Part shown: piece by piece, positions 38,001 to 49,430 of the stretch
Layout of the letters: the number at the start of each line of letters is the position of its first letter
Position numbering within the stretch: the first letter of the stretch is position 1
Assembly (NCBI RefSeq): GCF_036669915.1
Contig: NC_089316.1
Span: 6,116,271 to 6,180,270, forward strand
Direction of reading: 5' to 3'
DNA: 64,000 bases
Source: Pocillopora verrucosa
Lineage: Eukaryota; Cnidaria; Anthozoa; Scleractinia; Pocilloporidae
Program-made: the position numbers and the translations under genes
Notes under the pieces: generated by a model
Told to the model about the DNA's origin: nothing
Database searches by the model: none
What the model saw: only the letters and a program-made list of their open reading frames with translations

Positions 38001-38236
38001 TCTCGATGACCTATGTTTGAAAAGGTCCGGACTTTGTTATAACCTATTACAACGACAAGTATTTTGTCATTTACATAGCTCTGCTGATCGCTATTACATC
38101 TCCAAATTAAGCAAAATATGAAACAAAACGTAAAATGTAGAAAGTAGTTTGCAGTACCTTGCGAAGTATGAAGACAACGAAAAAAGCAGACCAGTAGAGG
38201 CAGGCAATATCGGAGTTTAATGCGAACGCGCTCCAT
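35040..38236 (-). CDS. Locus E: secreted PAN-EGF-TLDc protein lacking EGF2
   Basis: Exons: 38158-38236 (signal), 37739-38043 (PAN, one codon shorter), 36157-36271 (EGF1, donor GTCAAG), 35508-35741 and 35040-35341 (TLDc; GPTFAVDIYIS replaces the GGGWDIY motif, two codons shorter). The EGF2 exon is missing: the intron runs from the CACGCTC-type repeat straight into the EGF1 side. EGF2 is a symmetric phase 1-1 exon of 114 nt, so its loss keeps the frame; the predicted protein is 344 residues. The PAN exon has a second possible donor at 37550. Reading through to it adds 63 in-frame codons encoding an EGF fragment and a repeated PAN tail (about 407 residues). Intron 1 is 114 nt and open. Confidence 0.72.
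37550..37738 (-). repeat. Collapsed EGF1 + PAN-tail duplication in locus E
   Basis: Downstream of the normal PAN donor (GTGAGT at 37738) only about 20 bp of intron remains. An EGF1 copy missing its first residues follows (SRGPCQNYGICVPQ ... GKDCERG), and then the last part of a PAN exon (NNSDEVIISQKFNHYSIQ) ending at another GTGAGT. Everything is open in the PAN frame. It looks like a tandem PAN-EGF duplication whose introns collapsed. Confidence 0.75.
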
Positions 38237-38573
38237 ATCTTGAATTGTCAGAACACTTGATATGAAAGCGGTAACCAGGTGCCTCTCCATGAGTTATAAT
38301 GCCTTGTGGGACGGTTCTAAAAAGGGTTGTTTCAACCAGAAGTTTATGCCATTGGACCAGACCATGACGTAATAACTCTCATTGCGTGATTTGTAAACTG
38401 ATGATGTTCAAAGGAAGTCCTTGGGGCACCTGTCTCCGTGAGACCAAAGCGTCGATATCATGATTATTGCTCAACGATTTAACAAAACCCCTGGCACCTA
38501 GAAAAACAATCCCTTGACTCCTTTTTTTATCAAGAAAATAGCTTAATTGCTAAATGGGTTGAGTACCATTTAA

Positions 38574-40891
38574 GAGCTAATGTCAACGTGCATCAGACAA
38601 ACAGCGGCAAGTCCCAAAAATTCGTTTTCTCTCCTACTTTCATATTTAGTAGCGCAATATTTTCTAATAATTGTGGTGTAGTTTTTTGGTGAAGATATAT
38701 TTTAGTTTTCGAGAAATGATTTTTTTTCGTTCGACCGCTCAAATGCACAAATTTTCATCGTGAATATTAACCGAGTTCTGTGACCTCATGTAACGAATTT
38801 ACTTGACCTCCGGTATTTCTATCAAAATAATCCTTTGTTTCATCATCTAAACCTAATTTTAATTTAAATAACTTAAAGCGATGGAGTGGTCTTCACAGCA
38901 GAGAGACCAAGTATTTCATTGGTAATGTGAAATGAGAAGAGTTTTTGCCGAGTTGAGTGAGACTGTCTTTCAATGCGTGGGAAGCAAAGAATCTGATTGG
39001 TGCATGGTGGTCAGAAATACGTTGTTGTCATGTCAATTTTAAAGTATGTCACGTAGAGAGCGCTGCAATCACGGAATTTACGGTCATTTCGCATTAACAT
39101 TAAATTTGTACTTGTTTTTGAATTCCAAACCCTCGGCTATAAGCTGAACTCCGTTTCTTGTGAAAAAATCTTCCAAACTTTTGTGTCAAATACTGAAAAA
39201 TCGCTCAGCTTATAGGTGAAGAAATACGGTCATCGTTGTTTGAGTAGCAGCGCGTATTGAAATTTATGGTGTTCTGGCGGTAGAGCAAAGCGTGATGCTC
39301 TGGGAATAAAAACTCTTAATGGCCTTTTACATGATATCGGGATGAGTTTTGTTCAAGAACGAGTTCATCCCGGTCGCCACATGATAGCAGACTAAAATTA
39401 TTCGAAACGAGTCATCAGGCGATCGGATATGGGTGAGGATGCTTGTCGTACCTTTCAGGGTCAAAATCAGTGATCTGGTACCTTTTATGATGTCTCAAAC
39501 TTTAGTGGACTACCAGAGACCTAGCTGGTACCTTTTAGGGTGTTTTTCGCTTAATAAAATACCCGAAATAAGCATTACTAGGACGATTTTCATGATCTGA
39601 CTTGAGCCTCTAGAGCATATCGATAAAGGAGTTTCTACTTTTAGGATTTTTCAATTTTTTGCGTTTAAATTGGTACTTTTTAGGGGTAGACATCAGTTGT
39701 TGCCACTCCCACACGGATAAGACTCAGGTACCTTTTACACTTTATAGGGGTCCTTTCCGGCGCGTATCCCCACCTTCTTATGTATAGGGGTTCCTCGGGA
39801 GGTGCTGATACGTGCAATACACTTGAAATTTAGCAAGGACAAATTTTAATGGGATTTTCGGTGAAGAGAAAAAAGTTTTGTCAGCAAATCTCCTTGTTAG
39901 CATGTAAGATGAAACGCTCATACAACAGATCAATTAGCTAAATCAGTATGTAGTTTGTCAATCGAATTGACTTTTGTGAGCATTCTTTGACTTCCGCCGG
40001 CATCTAGACATTTCAGTTTCCTGAATACAGTAATTCTTGGAAGGTTTTTATAGATATGCAAAGAGGGAAAAAAACCCATCTCTTGGTAATTCGGAGGTTG
40101 ACTCATCTTTGAATTTATGTGTCACGCTTGTCATGCAACTTATAAAATAATGTGGAGAAGTTTTATAAACTGTAAATTAAATTTGGCTAAAATGTGGTAG
40201 AGCATAACTTGATCATCGAAACAGCTCATAAAATCGTCAATAAATAAGGTAAGAGTATTATGCTAGATTTTTTTACAAATTTTAGTGATTTATGCTAGTA
40301 AACGGAGGCGACAAATAGGCACCAGATGTATATTTCATAGTCGCTAGCAAGTAAATTTGCCGGACTTTGAGTTCGTCTCACGATAGAACGACACAAATAC
40401 ACGAAGGAAATTTTTACAGTAACTTTGTAACCATCCTTTTGTCTTTTAAAAGCTCGAAGCTGAGTAGATTCTGTCATATCGGTCATTGTTAAAACTGTCT
40501 TTGTTTTGATGCTACTTTTCAACATAGAAAAAGTATGTCGGACAAAAATACTCACAAAAAAATAAATATTTCTTTGCCAGCGTCAATAATTACAGGGGAT
40601 TAAGTTTAGATGATAAAACAAAGGATTGTGTTCAAAGAAAAACCGGAGGTCAAGTAAATTCGTTACATGAGGTCACACAACTCGGCTAATATTCACGGTG
40701 AAAATTTGCATATTCGAGCGGTCGAACGAAAAAAATCATTTCTCGAAAACTAAAATATATTTTCACTAAAAAACTACACCACAATTATTAGGACATATTG
40801 GGCTACAAAATACGAAAGCAGGGGAGAAAACGAATTTTGGACGACTTGCCACAATATTTCAAATTTGTGCGATGGATGCTGACATCCTCTC
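38574..40891. mobile_element. 2.3-kb DNA transposon with long inverted ends and TTAA target
   Basis: TTAA at 38570-38573 and 40892-40895 bounds the element. The ends begin GAG.TAATGTCA and GAGAGGATGTCA (right end read inward). Long inverted repeats follow (about 38610-38860 against 40600-40850), sharing for example TTTTCGAGAAATGATTTTTT and CATGTAACGAATTTACTTGA. No transposase is recognisable; the largest interior frame (40295-40555, minus) resembles nothing I know. TTAA targets are typical of piggyBac and Kolobok elements; the GAG ends fit Kolobok rather better. The paralogous empty site (GCATTTAAGGCCTTTG) is intact near 47757-47772. The interior carries several GGTACCTTTTA motifs (39470-39740). 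Confidence 0.85.
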
Positions 40892-40895
40892 TTAA

Positions 40896-43800
40896 GGCCT
40901 TTGAAAGTACGGGGTAGGCAACTCTTAACAAGAGGTGAAGTTGATGTTACATTCGGGCAACACCTATGCCAGCATCTGAATAATTCTAAACCGAAGCAAG
41001 CGAATTTTAATATCATAAAGACGGTAATGTTTGGCTCGCCGTTTGCTTCAAACTAATTACATGGATACGTAGAACTCAATTGTACTGACAGCCATAAATA
41101 TATTAACTGGTTATCAATTGAAAGACAGAGGTGTCACACAATTTGAATTTTTTCACCTAAATCTCGTTTTATGTAAATTTCATGAAGAATTTTCCTTTTC
41201 GTTTATTTTGGGTTTTGTTTCGTTTGGTTATGTTTTGTTTTGGTTTGCGTTAATTTTGCCAAATTTCGAAAAGATGAACGTAAACTTCTTTTTTATTCAT
41301 TTCAGTCTTGCAAAAGGCGGAAGGCGGTCGATGTTGTGAAATTTATAAACACAGCGTGAGTTATTCAAAGCTATTGGAGCCAACAAGTGTTTTCCTTTCA
41401 CAGTGAGTCGATCGTTTTTTCATGAGGACAGCAAAGCCCAACTGTCGCTCACGATCAGAGCCAATGTCCTCGCTCAGATAATACTAGATTTTGGTTTGCT
41501 CATAATTTTCTTTCTCCTTCTATGTATTAAATAAGTGCAACAAACAAAAAGTTTAAGGGCGGTTTCATTGACAATTCGTCGAGAGCGAAAGATAATTCCA
41601 GAAGATACATGCATGTAAGAGAAGTTCGCTTCTAAATCTTTTCGTTCCTGCAGTGAAGTGTTACGCCGCATTTACAATACACATCTCATGATAAATGGCG
41701 AGGGATTTTAATTATTGGCTATGGGAACTTGTCACCATGCACGCTTTAAAAAATGATAAATAATTTTGGTCTCTATCTTCCAAAGTTTTCAAAGAAAGGC
41801 TTTGGTCACTTTCTCGTTGTAAAGATAACGAAAGAGGATTGGAGTCACAGAAGAAATTGTAATATGATGGAGGTAAATTGAAATCAAGGTAGAAGGTAAA
41901 TTGAGGGGAAAATTAAGAGTCACATTTGACCACATGCAATGTTTTCAAATGAGTAATTAAGTTTATTCATCCCAGGTTTAAGTTTTGTATTCAGCTTCTT
42001 GTCGTCAAGCAGCGCTATTGTCTTTCAATTAGGGTATCTCATCAAGTGCATTTCACAGAGAGACTCGAGAAAGCAAGAAGAGTCGCTAATTTACGAAGGG
42101 GGTGATGGAGAGTTTAAAAGCTTTATGCAAACCTCTTTTTTTAATAGTAATAATAGTAGAAATTTAGCAGTGGGCATTCTAGAAGGTGGCTCTTCGTTAC
42201 ACTGTTTCCATTGGAATTTAGAATATTTCTTTATGTGGAGGGACGAAAAGCGGAGGACTCGGAGAAAAACCCCCGCAGCAACGACAAGAACCAACATCAA
42301 CTCAACCCACATGTCAAATATAATCGCAGCATGAAACAACATCCATGATTTATTGAAAAACGCAACTCATTTCTGGCTTACGTCAACCCATTCGGCCCGG
42401 CACACGTTAACTTTATGATGGTTTTCAATGGGATTGTGAGTCAGAGCAGTTCCCCAAGGGTCATATCACAATAGTCATTGGTTTTCTTCTGTGACTCACT
42501 TCAGTTTAGGAAATTTAATGAAACTGACCCTTTGTTTTGCTGATAGGAAACAATAGTTCGACAGCCAGCTCTTTGCATGCCACCCGTTAAACGCTTTTGT
42601 TTGCTCGTGTCTTCTTGTGAATAGGCCCTCAAAGAGAAAATAAATCAACGTTATTGAATAATCGGAAGTGTAGCTTCACAACAATCCAACATAACAGACT
42701 CCTGCTCCATGCTTAAGCCGATTCCAAATTCTTGGTAATTTTTTGCATTTAACATGAAATCGGAATAGAAATAGCACCTCCTCAAAGCAGACCCAATATT
42801 TACGGAAAATGTATTACACCGGGCATAATAGATTCTCAGTAAAATTTTGGTCAAATCGACTTAAAAGGGTTACAGACATGTTCAAATTATTCTCAGACAT
42901 TATTTTGATAAGCATTCAGTATAAACAGGACAAGTCAAAGAGGGCGCCAAGAGAAGGGATATGAAATTTATTTCACACAATTTACAGAACTCTATCCGAA
43001 ATAGCTCACCGCACTTACAGTTGACAGGAATAACTAATTAAATCTAGTACAATACATGCTGAAAGAATAACATTCCCCATGAAGATTACTCTTTTTTATG
43101 CAAATCCTTGCATGATCAAGCCCTCTAAATATGCCACATATAAAAAGTTTTCAATATGAATAATTTAATGCCGTCAGAGGGGTTTCCTGTTGCCCCACCT
43201 ATAGTTTTATTTATATTTAGTCAGGTCGAAACCGCGAGCTATCGACTGCGAGCCATCATGCACTTGCACGCACTTATTTCTACTTATCACGCACGAGAGT
43301 TCACTTTTCAGATAGCCAGCAATAAGTGAGGATTTTATATCCACAAATTAAATGTCATCTAGGTCACTGCACAAAAAGAACTCTGAAAAACGTCAGTCCT
43401 TGAAATGTTTTGAACTCACATTTCCTGTTGCTGAAAGCCAAAGAGAACGGGGAAGTACGATATGTTGTGTGACAAGGAACGGCCTTCCTCAATCGGAATA
43501 AAACATTTCTATAAAATGCCTGTTAACACTTTATATCCTCCATCCGCTATAAGAGACTCCACTACAACTGTAAGCCGATCTCACATTCCCTATGACCTTT
43601 TCCGCTGACGATAACAGGAATTTATGTAACAAATAGCTCGAGGCCTCAAAGGAGCCGAGTGACACTGAGAAAGGCTTTTTCTGTAATTATCCGTCAGGAA
43701 GAAGGGCATTCATCGAGAACAACTCTAGGATCTCTAGCGACAGAGAAAGTCAAAGACACCGCAAAGTTACGATAGATGCACTTAATTACACGTATTGCAA

Positions 43801-44053
43801 AACTTCTACCTTCAACAACAATCACTTGGTGCAAGCATCAAAATTACATCGTCTGTCATAATATACTGATTGGAGAGCTGCTAAATTGAAGGAACTAACA
43901 TAAATATAATACTTGCTGAGGGAATAGCATTTCTCATAAATCCTACTAGTATAATTCTGCAAAGTCTTGATCAGGCCTCCTTAATATTCTAAATGAAAAA
44001 TATTAAAAAGGGACGAACTGTTCAAAAGTTGTTTCATTCTTGACGTGTTTGTG
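40896..44053. other. 5' flank of locus E, duplicated at 7.8-11.6 kb
   Basis: No gene found. It is collinear with the flank of locus A and the region leading to locus B, minus the two foldback elements present there. Confidence 0.6.
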
Positions 44054-44156
44054 TAATTCACCTTTAGTTCTCTTAAACGGCAGGCTAAACAAACGGCTAA
44101 AGGTCAAGGTTGAATGATGTACAGTATCCTTAAAAAGAAGATTTGTGTTTCAGCCT

Positions 44157-47100
44157 CTAACTTTTTCCACAGTAGCGGCTGTTGCAATATGAAACTGGCT
44201 TCAGTCTGTATACAAAGAAGGAGCTGCAATTCCGTACGTTGATTGTAATGTTGCGGTAACAACAGTTACCATAGCCACTAAAACAAACTTTTCTGGAAAC
44301 GACTCCTTCATCAGCCGTTGGGTGTGCTCCGTCCATCCACCCTGGTAAATCCGTGCTACATCTATGGTTCGGTAAACATTGTGTAGGCATATTCGTTCCA
44401 GCCCACGCCGAGAATCTGTACCAGTCTTCTGTCAAATTTTTATCGCATTTTTTGCCGCGACCAAGATTGCTGAGTCGATCGGAGTCATTCAGAATCTTGT
44501 AACGATTGCATTCTGAGACAGCTGAAATAAAAATGTACTTGAGTATTCAAGCATGTGGCTTTATCAATGGCGAAATGTTTAGATATCTCATAAAAGATGG
44601 TGGAAGTGAGGACATTGGCAAGCAAAACATTTTTTTTGCGGGGGGGGGGGGGATTTGAAAAAAGATGAGTTCAAAATGTTTCCATCGGATTCAGAGTCGC
44701 TCAAAACCTCGTACTGAAGAGATTCTGAGATACATGAACATTAAAAGTCCTTCGAAACATTCATGCACCCGATGATATAAGGAGCGTAAAGTTTTTAATA
44801 ACTCGCCTCGTAAACAGCACCGGGGAACAATTGTGGCAGAGGAAAACAACAATAGAGAAAACAATATATCTGTGAGTGAACTTATTATGCGCCAACTTAT
44901 CAAATAAGTCCGCGAGGAAGCGCGCGAAATATGCTCCGGTGACAGACGGTATTACACTGTAGGACAGGACAAAAATACAGAGCAACACTGTGGTCGCACT
45001 GAACGATTTAAACTTCGATTTTTCTTTTTTGCGTTTGTCATGCTTGACTTGAAACGCACTTTCACATGCGAGACAGATGTTTTTGTTGGTCACATAGAAC
45101 ACTTAAATTGTTTCGTCCGTGTTGTTTTCGTCTATCCCTTACTGCTTATGCAATCGATACGATGCACAGATAAGGACGTAGGATGTATTTCGCAAACTCA
45201 AATCAAAATATTAAGAAGTGAAATAAAAGTGGGGTAATAAATCCCTCATTCGATGGTTTAACACACAATACGAGAGGACATTTTGCTTATTGCTCGTATT
45301 TGACTTTGTTTGTTTTTGCTGTAGAGAAGTTGAGAAGCGGTTAGAGCTCGAAAGAAGTGTAGGGGGAAACACGAGACGTAGTTCAAATTGGCAGATGGCG
45401 TGTCAGCTTTAGTTCAGCGCCGTGTTTTGTACTCTGACAGCACACGCTATTTCAACCAACGACAGCGCGCATTATATCCGAACTTTATTTCAATAATAAT
45501 TTAAGGTTGTCGTGTTACATTAGTGTCAACACTTCCCGTGCAATTAAATCCCGAAGATCTAGATTTCATTCAAGGAATTGGCATTTTTGGCCTCGCATAT
45601 TTTCATGATAGTTTCCCACGTTTTCGCACTGCTTTTCGGCTGAAACTTTGTGCCCAAAGCATCGGTCTTGCGTTAAAGGAATATAATGGAGCGCTGATGG
45701 AATTGTAAACACATGGTAGGAACATTTTGATGTAACACATTTTAATGCTTCACCTGTTTCGCAATCTTTTCCCTCAAATCCAATTTTGCAAACGCACACA
45801 TAACTGTTTTTCTCGTACCGCGGTACGCAGGTGCCATAGTTTTGACAGGGTTCTCTGCTGCAAGGTGTCTAAAATGAAATTAGTGGTAGAACAATGAGTC
45901 AACAACTCTTAATGTTTGCTTCAGAAACAATAGAAAACCTGCTCAGTAAACTAGTAAGTTGTCTATGTCCCGTATTTTGTCGATGATGCGTGCTTGTAAA
46001 CCGAGCTTTTATTGCAAACTCGGGCTTTTCAGGACCGGTATTTATACAGGGCTAGTATTTAATCAAGCTCATGTCCATCTCAGGTCTTTGACGGGGAAAC
46101 TACGATACATCTGTATCTGCCAGTGCAACCCAGGCACAAACTAGTGAAATACAGAAATCAAGTGATAACTACGTGAGAAATTTCCCTAAGGAAAGATGGG
46201 AATCGCACGCAAAAAGAGATTTTGCTCCTCTCTAAAGTTTTGAAGGAGCTGAGTCACCCTCCAGCTGGATATCTCAGTAGTCTATCTTCTTCTCAGTTAA
46301 TTAAGTCCCTCTTCCCTTGTTTATAAAAAATGATTCGCTTCCCTTCTCTATTTAAAACAGAATAATGATTCTTTTAATAACGTGAAAATTTTAAAATAGA
46401 GACAAGTAGCCATAGAATTATTGATATCCATAAGGCCATTCAATAAAGTTTTCTTTGCCAAAAAATTGGCAAATGAATGAATCTTTTTTTCAACAATGAA
46501 TCTTTTTTTCTATTTTTAGCATTCTCTCTTCTCGAACGGTCTTTTGATACATATGTTTTCTGAGAGGTTTTCTTTAGTTGCAAGTTTTGCGCTCCGTGAA
46601 TTTGCCCAATCAAATAAATATCCACGAACATGACTTATATTCACTAAACACGCAAAGGAAGCGACTGTAGAGGCTCTGAAGCAGATCCGAGAGGGAAATT
46701 AGCTTTGGAAACTCAAATCACCGCAAGGGAAATGTAAAAGTTATCTGTTCATGGGTCAGTTGTGCGTTCATGGAGATATGAAGCACTTGGGAGGTTTGGA
46801 GAGCACCCAAGAAGCTAGAAATGCTTCAAGAGACATAAGTTTCAATTTATTCGTAGAGGACTGATGCGAACCCCTCTAAATGATAACCATCTGTCTGATT
46901 AAATTTTACCCCTGGGGCATTTCTCCCAGAGCATGTACAATTTTTTATTGTTAAACATCAGATCACTCACCTGAATGCTGTAATGATGAAATTTCTGGCT
47001 TATGATGACTTCGTCCGAGTTGTTGTACTTATCCGATGGCAGCAGCTCACATACGCGTGTTCCTGTTTTGGAGGCTCTTGCCTCTAAGTTGTATGAAAAA

Positions 47101-47472
47101 CACATGGGTTCCTTTAGGCAGGCAAACGCACAATCGCCGTTGTTTTGAACCTCAGCTGAATTGATCTTGGTAATGTTTAAATAGGAAAACGTTTCTTCCA
47201 CCATATTCATCAACCACATTTCGTCTGAGGACTCTCGATAGAGACCTATGTTTGAAAAGGTCCGGGCCTTTTTATAACCTATCACAACGAAAATGACTTT
47301 TGTCATTTACAGAACTCTGTTGAACGCTATTACCTCTCCAAATTAAGCAAAATATGAAACAAAACATAAAATGTAGAAAGTAATTTGCAGTACCTTGCGA
47401 GGCATGAACACAACGAAAAAAGCAGATGAGTAAAGGCAGGCAATATCGGAGTCTAAGACGAACGCGCTCCAT
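44157..47472 (-). CDS. Locus F: secreted PAN-EGF-D8C protein
   Basis: Exons: 47394-47472 (signal peptide MERVRLRLRY), 46971-47278 (PAN), 45754-45868 (EGF1) and 44157-44521; 867 nt (288 residues). The last exon encodes a D8C domain as in uromodulin, GP2 and OIT3: ECNRYKILNDSDR, EDWYRFSAWAGTNMPT, LPGWMDGAHPTADEGVV, SRKVCFSGYGNCCYR, VRNCSSFFVYRL and SRYCGKS, then a stop. EGF1 ends in phase 1 and the D8C exon (after TTTCAG) starts in phase 1, so the join is in frame (G+CT, Ala). Cnidarian proteins of PAN-EGF-D8C layout are known to me in general. EGF2 and TLDc exons are absent. Intron 1 is 115 nt and loses frame. A large intron between EGF1 and D8C holds a receptor-like relic. Confidence 0.75.
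44690..45102 (-). pseudogene. Remnant resembling a seven-TM receptor C-terminus (copy 2)
   Basis: An open stretch within the last intron of locus F, same strand. It reads YVTNKNICLACESAF, a basic linker DKRKKEKSKFKS, a hydrophobic segment SATTVLLCIFVLSYSVIPSV and another, IVFSIVVFLCHNCSPVLF, followed by basic residues. Layout and the HNCSPVLF block recall loop 3, TM6, and TM7 with an NPxxY-like end in class A GPCRs, which are greatly expanded in cnidarians. There is no start, and a stop lies just upstream. A more decayed copy is at 11870-12260. Confidence 0.4.
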
Positions 47473-48002
47473 ATCTTGAATTGTTAGAACACTTGATATG
47501 ACAGTGATAACCAGGTGCCTCTCTATAAATTATAATGCCTTGTGAGGCAGTTTTAAAGAGGATTGTTTCAACCAGAAGCTTATACTATTGGACCAGACCA
47601 TGATATAATAACCTGCATTGTGTAACTGATGATGTTTAAAGTAAGTCGTTGGAGCACCTGTCTGAACGATTTAACAAAACCCCCTTGCACCTACAAAAAC
47701 GATCCCTCGACACTTTTTTAGAAGAGAATGGCTCAATTGCTAAACGGGTCGAAGTAGCATTTAAGGCCTTTGAAAGTACGGGGTATGCAGCTCTTAACAA
47801 GAGGTGAAGTTGATGTTACATTCTTGGCAACACCTATGCCACCATCTGAATAATTCTAAACCGAAGCAAGCGTATTTGAATATCATTAAGACGGTTATGT
47901 TTGCTTTAAAATTAACATGGATACGTAGAACTCAATTATACTGACTTAAAATTAGCGTCGTAAATACCTTTTTGCCCTAATTGATTATAATACGTTTTCT
48001 AT
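47473..48002. other. 5' flank of locus F
   Basis: Matches the flank of A up to about 7990, including the uninterrupted GCATTTAAGGCCTTTG site that is split by the transposon upstream of E. No gene. Confidence 0.6.
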
Positions 48003-48043
48003 TTAACAAATAGAGAGGCCTTGACTATGCTCTGTTCTGTTAT

Positions 48044-48154
48044 AAAGCACGCAGGAAGCGGCTAGAGCACCAAAGAAGTGTAGGGAGAAACACGAGACGT
48101 AGTGGAGTGTTTCTCTCCACTTCTTGAGCGCTCTAGCCGCTTCCTAGGTGCTTT
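48044..48154. mobile_element. Foldback element
   Basis: Arms AAAGCACGCAGGAAGCGGCT ... GAAGTGTAGGGAGAAACAC and GTGTTTCTCTCCACTTC ... AGCCGCTTCCTAGGTGCTTT are inverted copies separated by about 13 bp. The left arm is the same repeat found once in the introns of most loci (for example 4688-4905). Confidence 0.75.
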
Positions 48155-48236
48155 GTGTCAAGAGAGTTCATAACAATTATGCTTTTGTGAACGTTAGAAA
48201 TTAGCATACGAGAAAAACATTAGGGATTAAATTAGT

Positions 48237-48569
48237 ATGCAAGAAAATCAAATCTCACACGTGTTTTGTACTTTTCTTCTACTAACCGAAGAGGTTTATC
48301 GGTTTAAATACGAAAAGTCCAGTGTTGAGCAAGAACACCAGGTTAGCAAGATTTTAGGCCCCCCTGAAAATAGGGAGACTACTGGCAAAAGGTCAAACGC
48401 AGAGGTTAGCGAAAACGAGTTGGAGTCACTTCTGCCAACTGATCTTGAGTTCGAAGTTTCAGATGATGTATTGTCTAATATGCCTTTACCAGATTACTGT
48501 ACCAATGGAATAGAGAGTTTTTCCAGATGTGTATTTCACAACTGTACTATTAATTTGGTGCAAAAGTAA
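48237..48569 (+). CDS. Hypothetical 110-residue ORF in inserted DNA
   Basis: The only plus-strand frame of note that is not a shadow of the array: Met start, no Cys-rich module, acidic middle (SENELESLLPTDLEFEVSDD) and tail CVFHNCTINLVQK, then TAA. It sits in a ~750-bp insertion (48003-48760) absent from paralogous flanks, between a foldback element and a 45-bp palindrome. It may be the end of a transposon-encoded protein. I do not recognise the family, and it may not be a gene. Confidence 0.3.
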   Translation: MQENQISHVFCTFLLLTEEVYRFKYEKSSVEQEHQVSKILGPPENRETTGKRSNAEVSENELESLLPTDLEFEVSDDVLSNMPLPDYCTNGIESFSRCVFHNCTINLVQK

Positions 48570-48663
48570 ATTTACTGTGTGAAATTTGTTGAAAGAACAT
48601 TAAATATGTTCCCACCATTTGTTGTGTCAGTTTCTGTGTTGATAATTAATTAATATTCATAAG

Positions 48664-48708
48664 TCACGTGCAGTGTCTTTATATCTGATATAAAGTCACT
48701 GCACGTGA
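48664..48708. repeat. 45-bp near-perfect palindrome
   Basis: TCACGTGCAGTGTCTTTATATC is followed directly by its near-perfect inverse, TGATATAAAGTCACTGCACGTGA. Beyond it, ATTAATATTCATAAG and CTTATGAATTATTAAT form a second, outer inverted pair. Probably the end structure of the inserted element that carries the ORF at 48237-48569. Confidence 0.8.
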
Positions 48709-48715
48709 TGTATTA

Positions 48716-49430
48716 TCTACCATTTGATAGGTTAATGGGCTTATGAATTATTAATGAGTTTTTGAAACAAATTTAACTTTTGAATTTAGAAGGTTGTAGA
48801 GTGGATTAAGGTCCACAATTAATTGACCAATTTTAGCGCACGTACTAACTGAAAGATGTACTGAGAAGTCATTCCATACTTACAGGCAGCCATTTATTAT
48901 CTGTTTGTTATACAAACCCTAGAGGACTTTAATAAGGAATGAACTAGACATTGTGGTGTGAAAGGCGAAACGCGTTAGGAGCGATATCAAACACATGCAA
49001 ACGCATGCAACTCTGGCATTTATCAGGGCTGGAAATCAGCAATTTATATAATGGTAATAACTATTATTTTGTATATGTATCCAAAATAAAAACAGCGAGT
49101 ACAGCATTTCTGGTCTATGATGACTTAATAGGACGACTTATATGATGAACAAATTATAGTTACGTAATCGTAACTCTCTTGTAACCGAAGTTACAAGAGA
49201 TTCAAGGGTAGTTAAAACAAGTCTTTATCTATCGTAATCAATATATATCATTTAAATGACCTAGTGATAAAGACTGGCGAAAATGCTTTGCAACAAAGAG
49301 CGAAGCCAAACTGTTTATGATCAGAAATATAGTCCTATGATAGGTTTCCACACGCGAGTCAACATACTATGTTGCACATTGGAGAAGTTTGCTATGGAGT
49401 ACCGGAAGAAGATTGTATATTGTATGCGAT
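48716..49430. other. Flank resuming after insertion
   Basis: From 48762 the sequence again matches the flanks at 16545-17040 and 25468-25930. A 29-bp hairpin (CTCTTGTAAC/GTTACAAGAG, about 49172-49196) replaces a non-palindromic paralogous sequence. No gene. Confidence 0.55.

Noticed and set aside
40295..40555. 86-codon minus-strand frame inside the TTAA transposon as a transposase
   Set aside because: Too short, with no acidic catalytic motif or zinc finger recognised.
49172..49200. Small hairpin as a terminator or regulatory element
   Set aside because: Paralogous flanks have the same sequence without the palindrome, so a few substitutions or a local change explain it.
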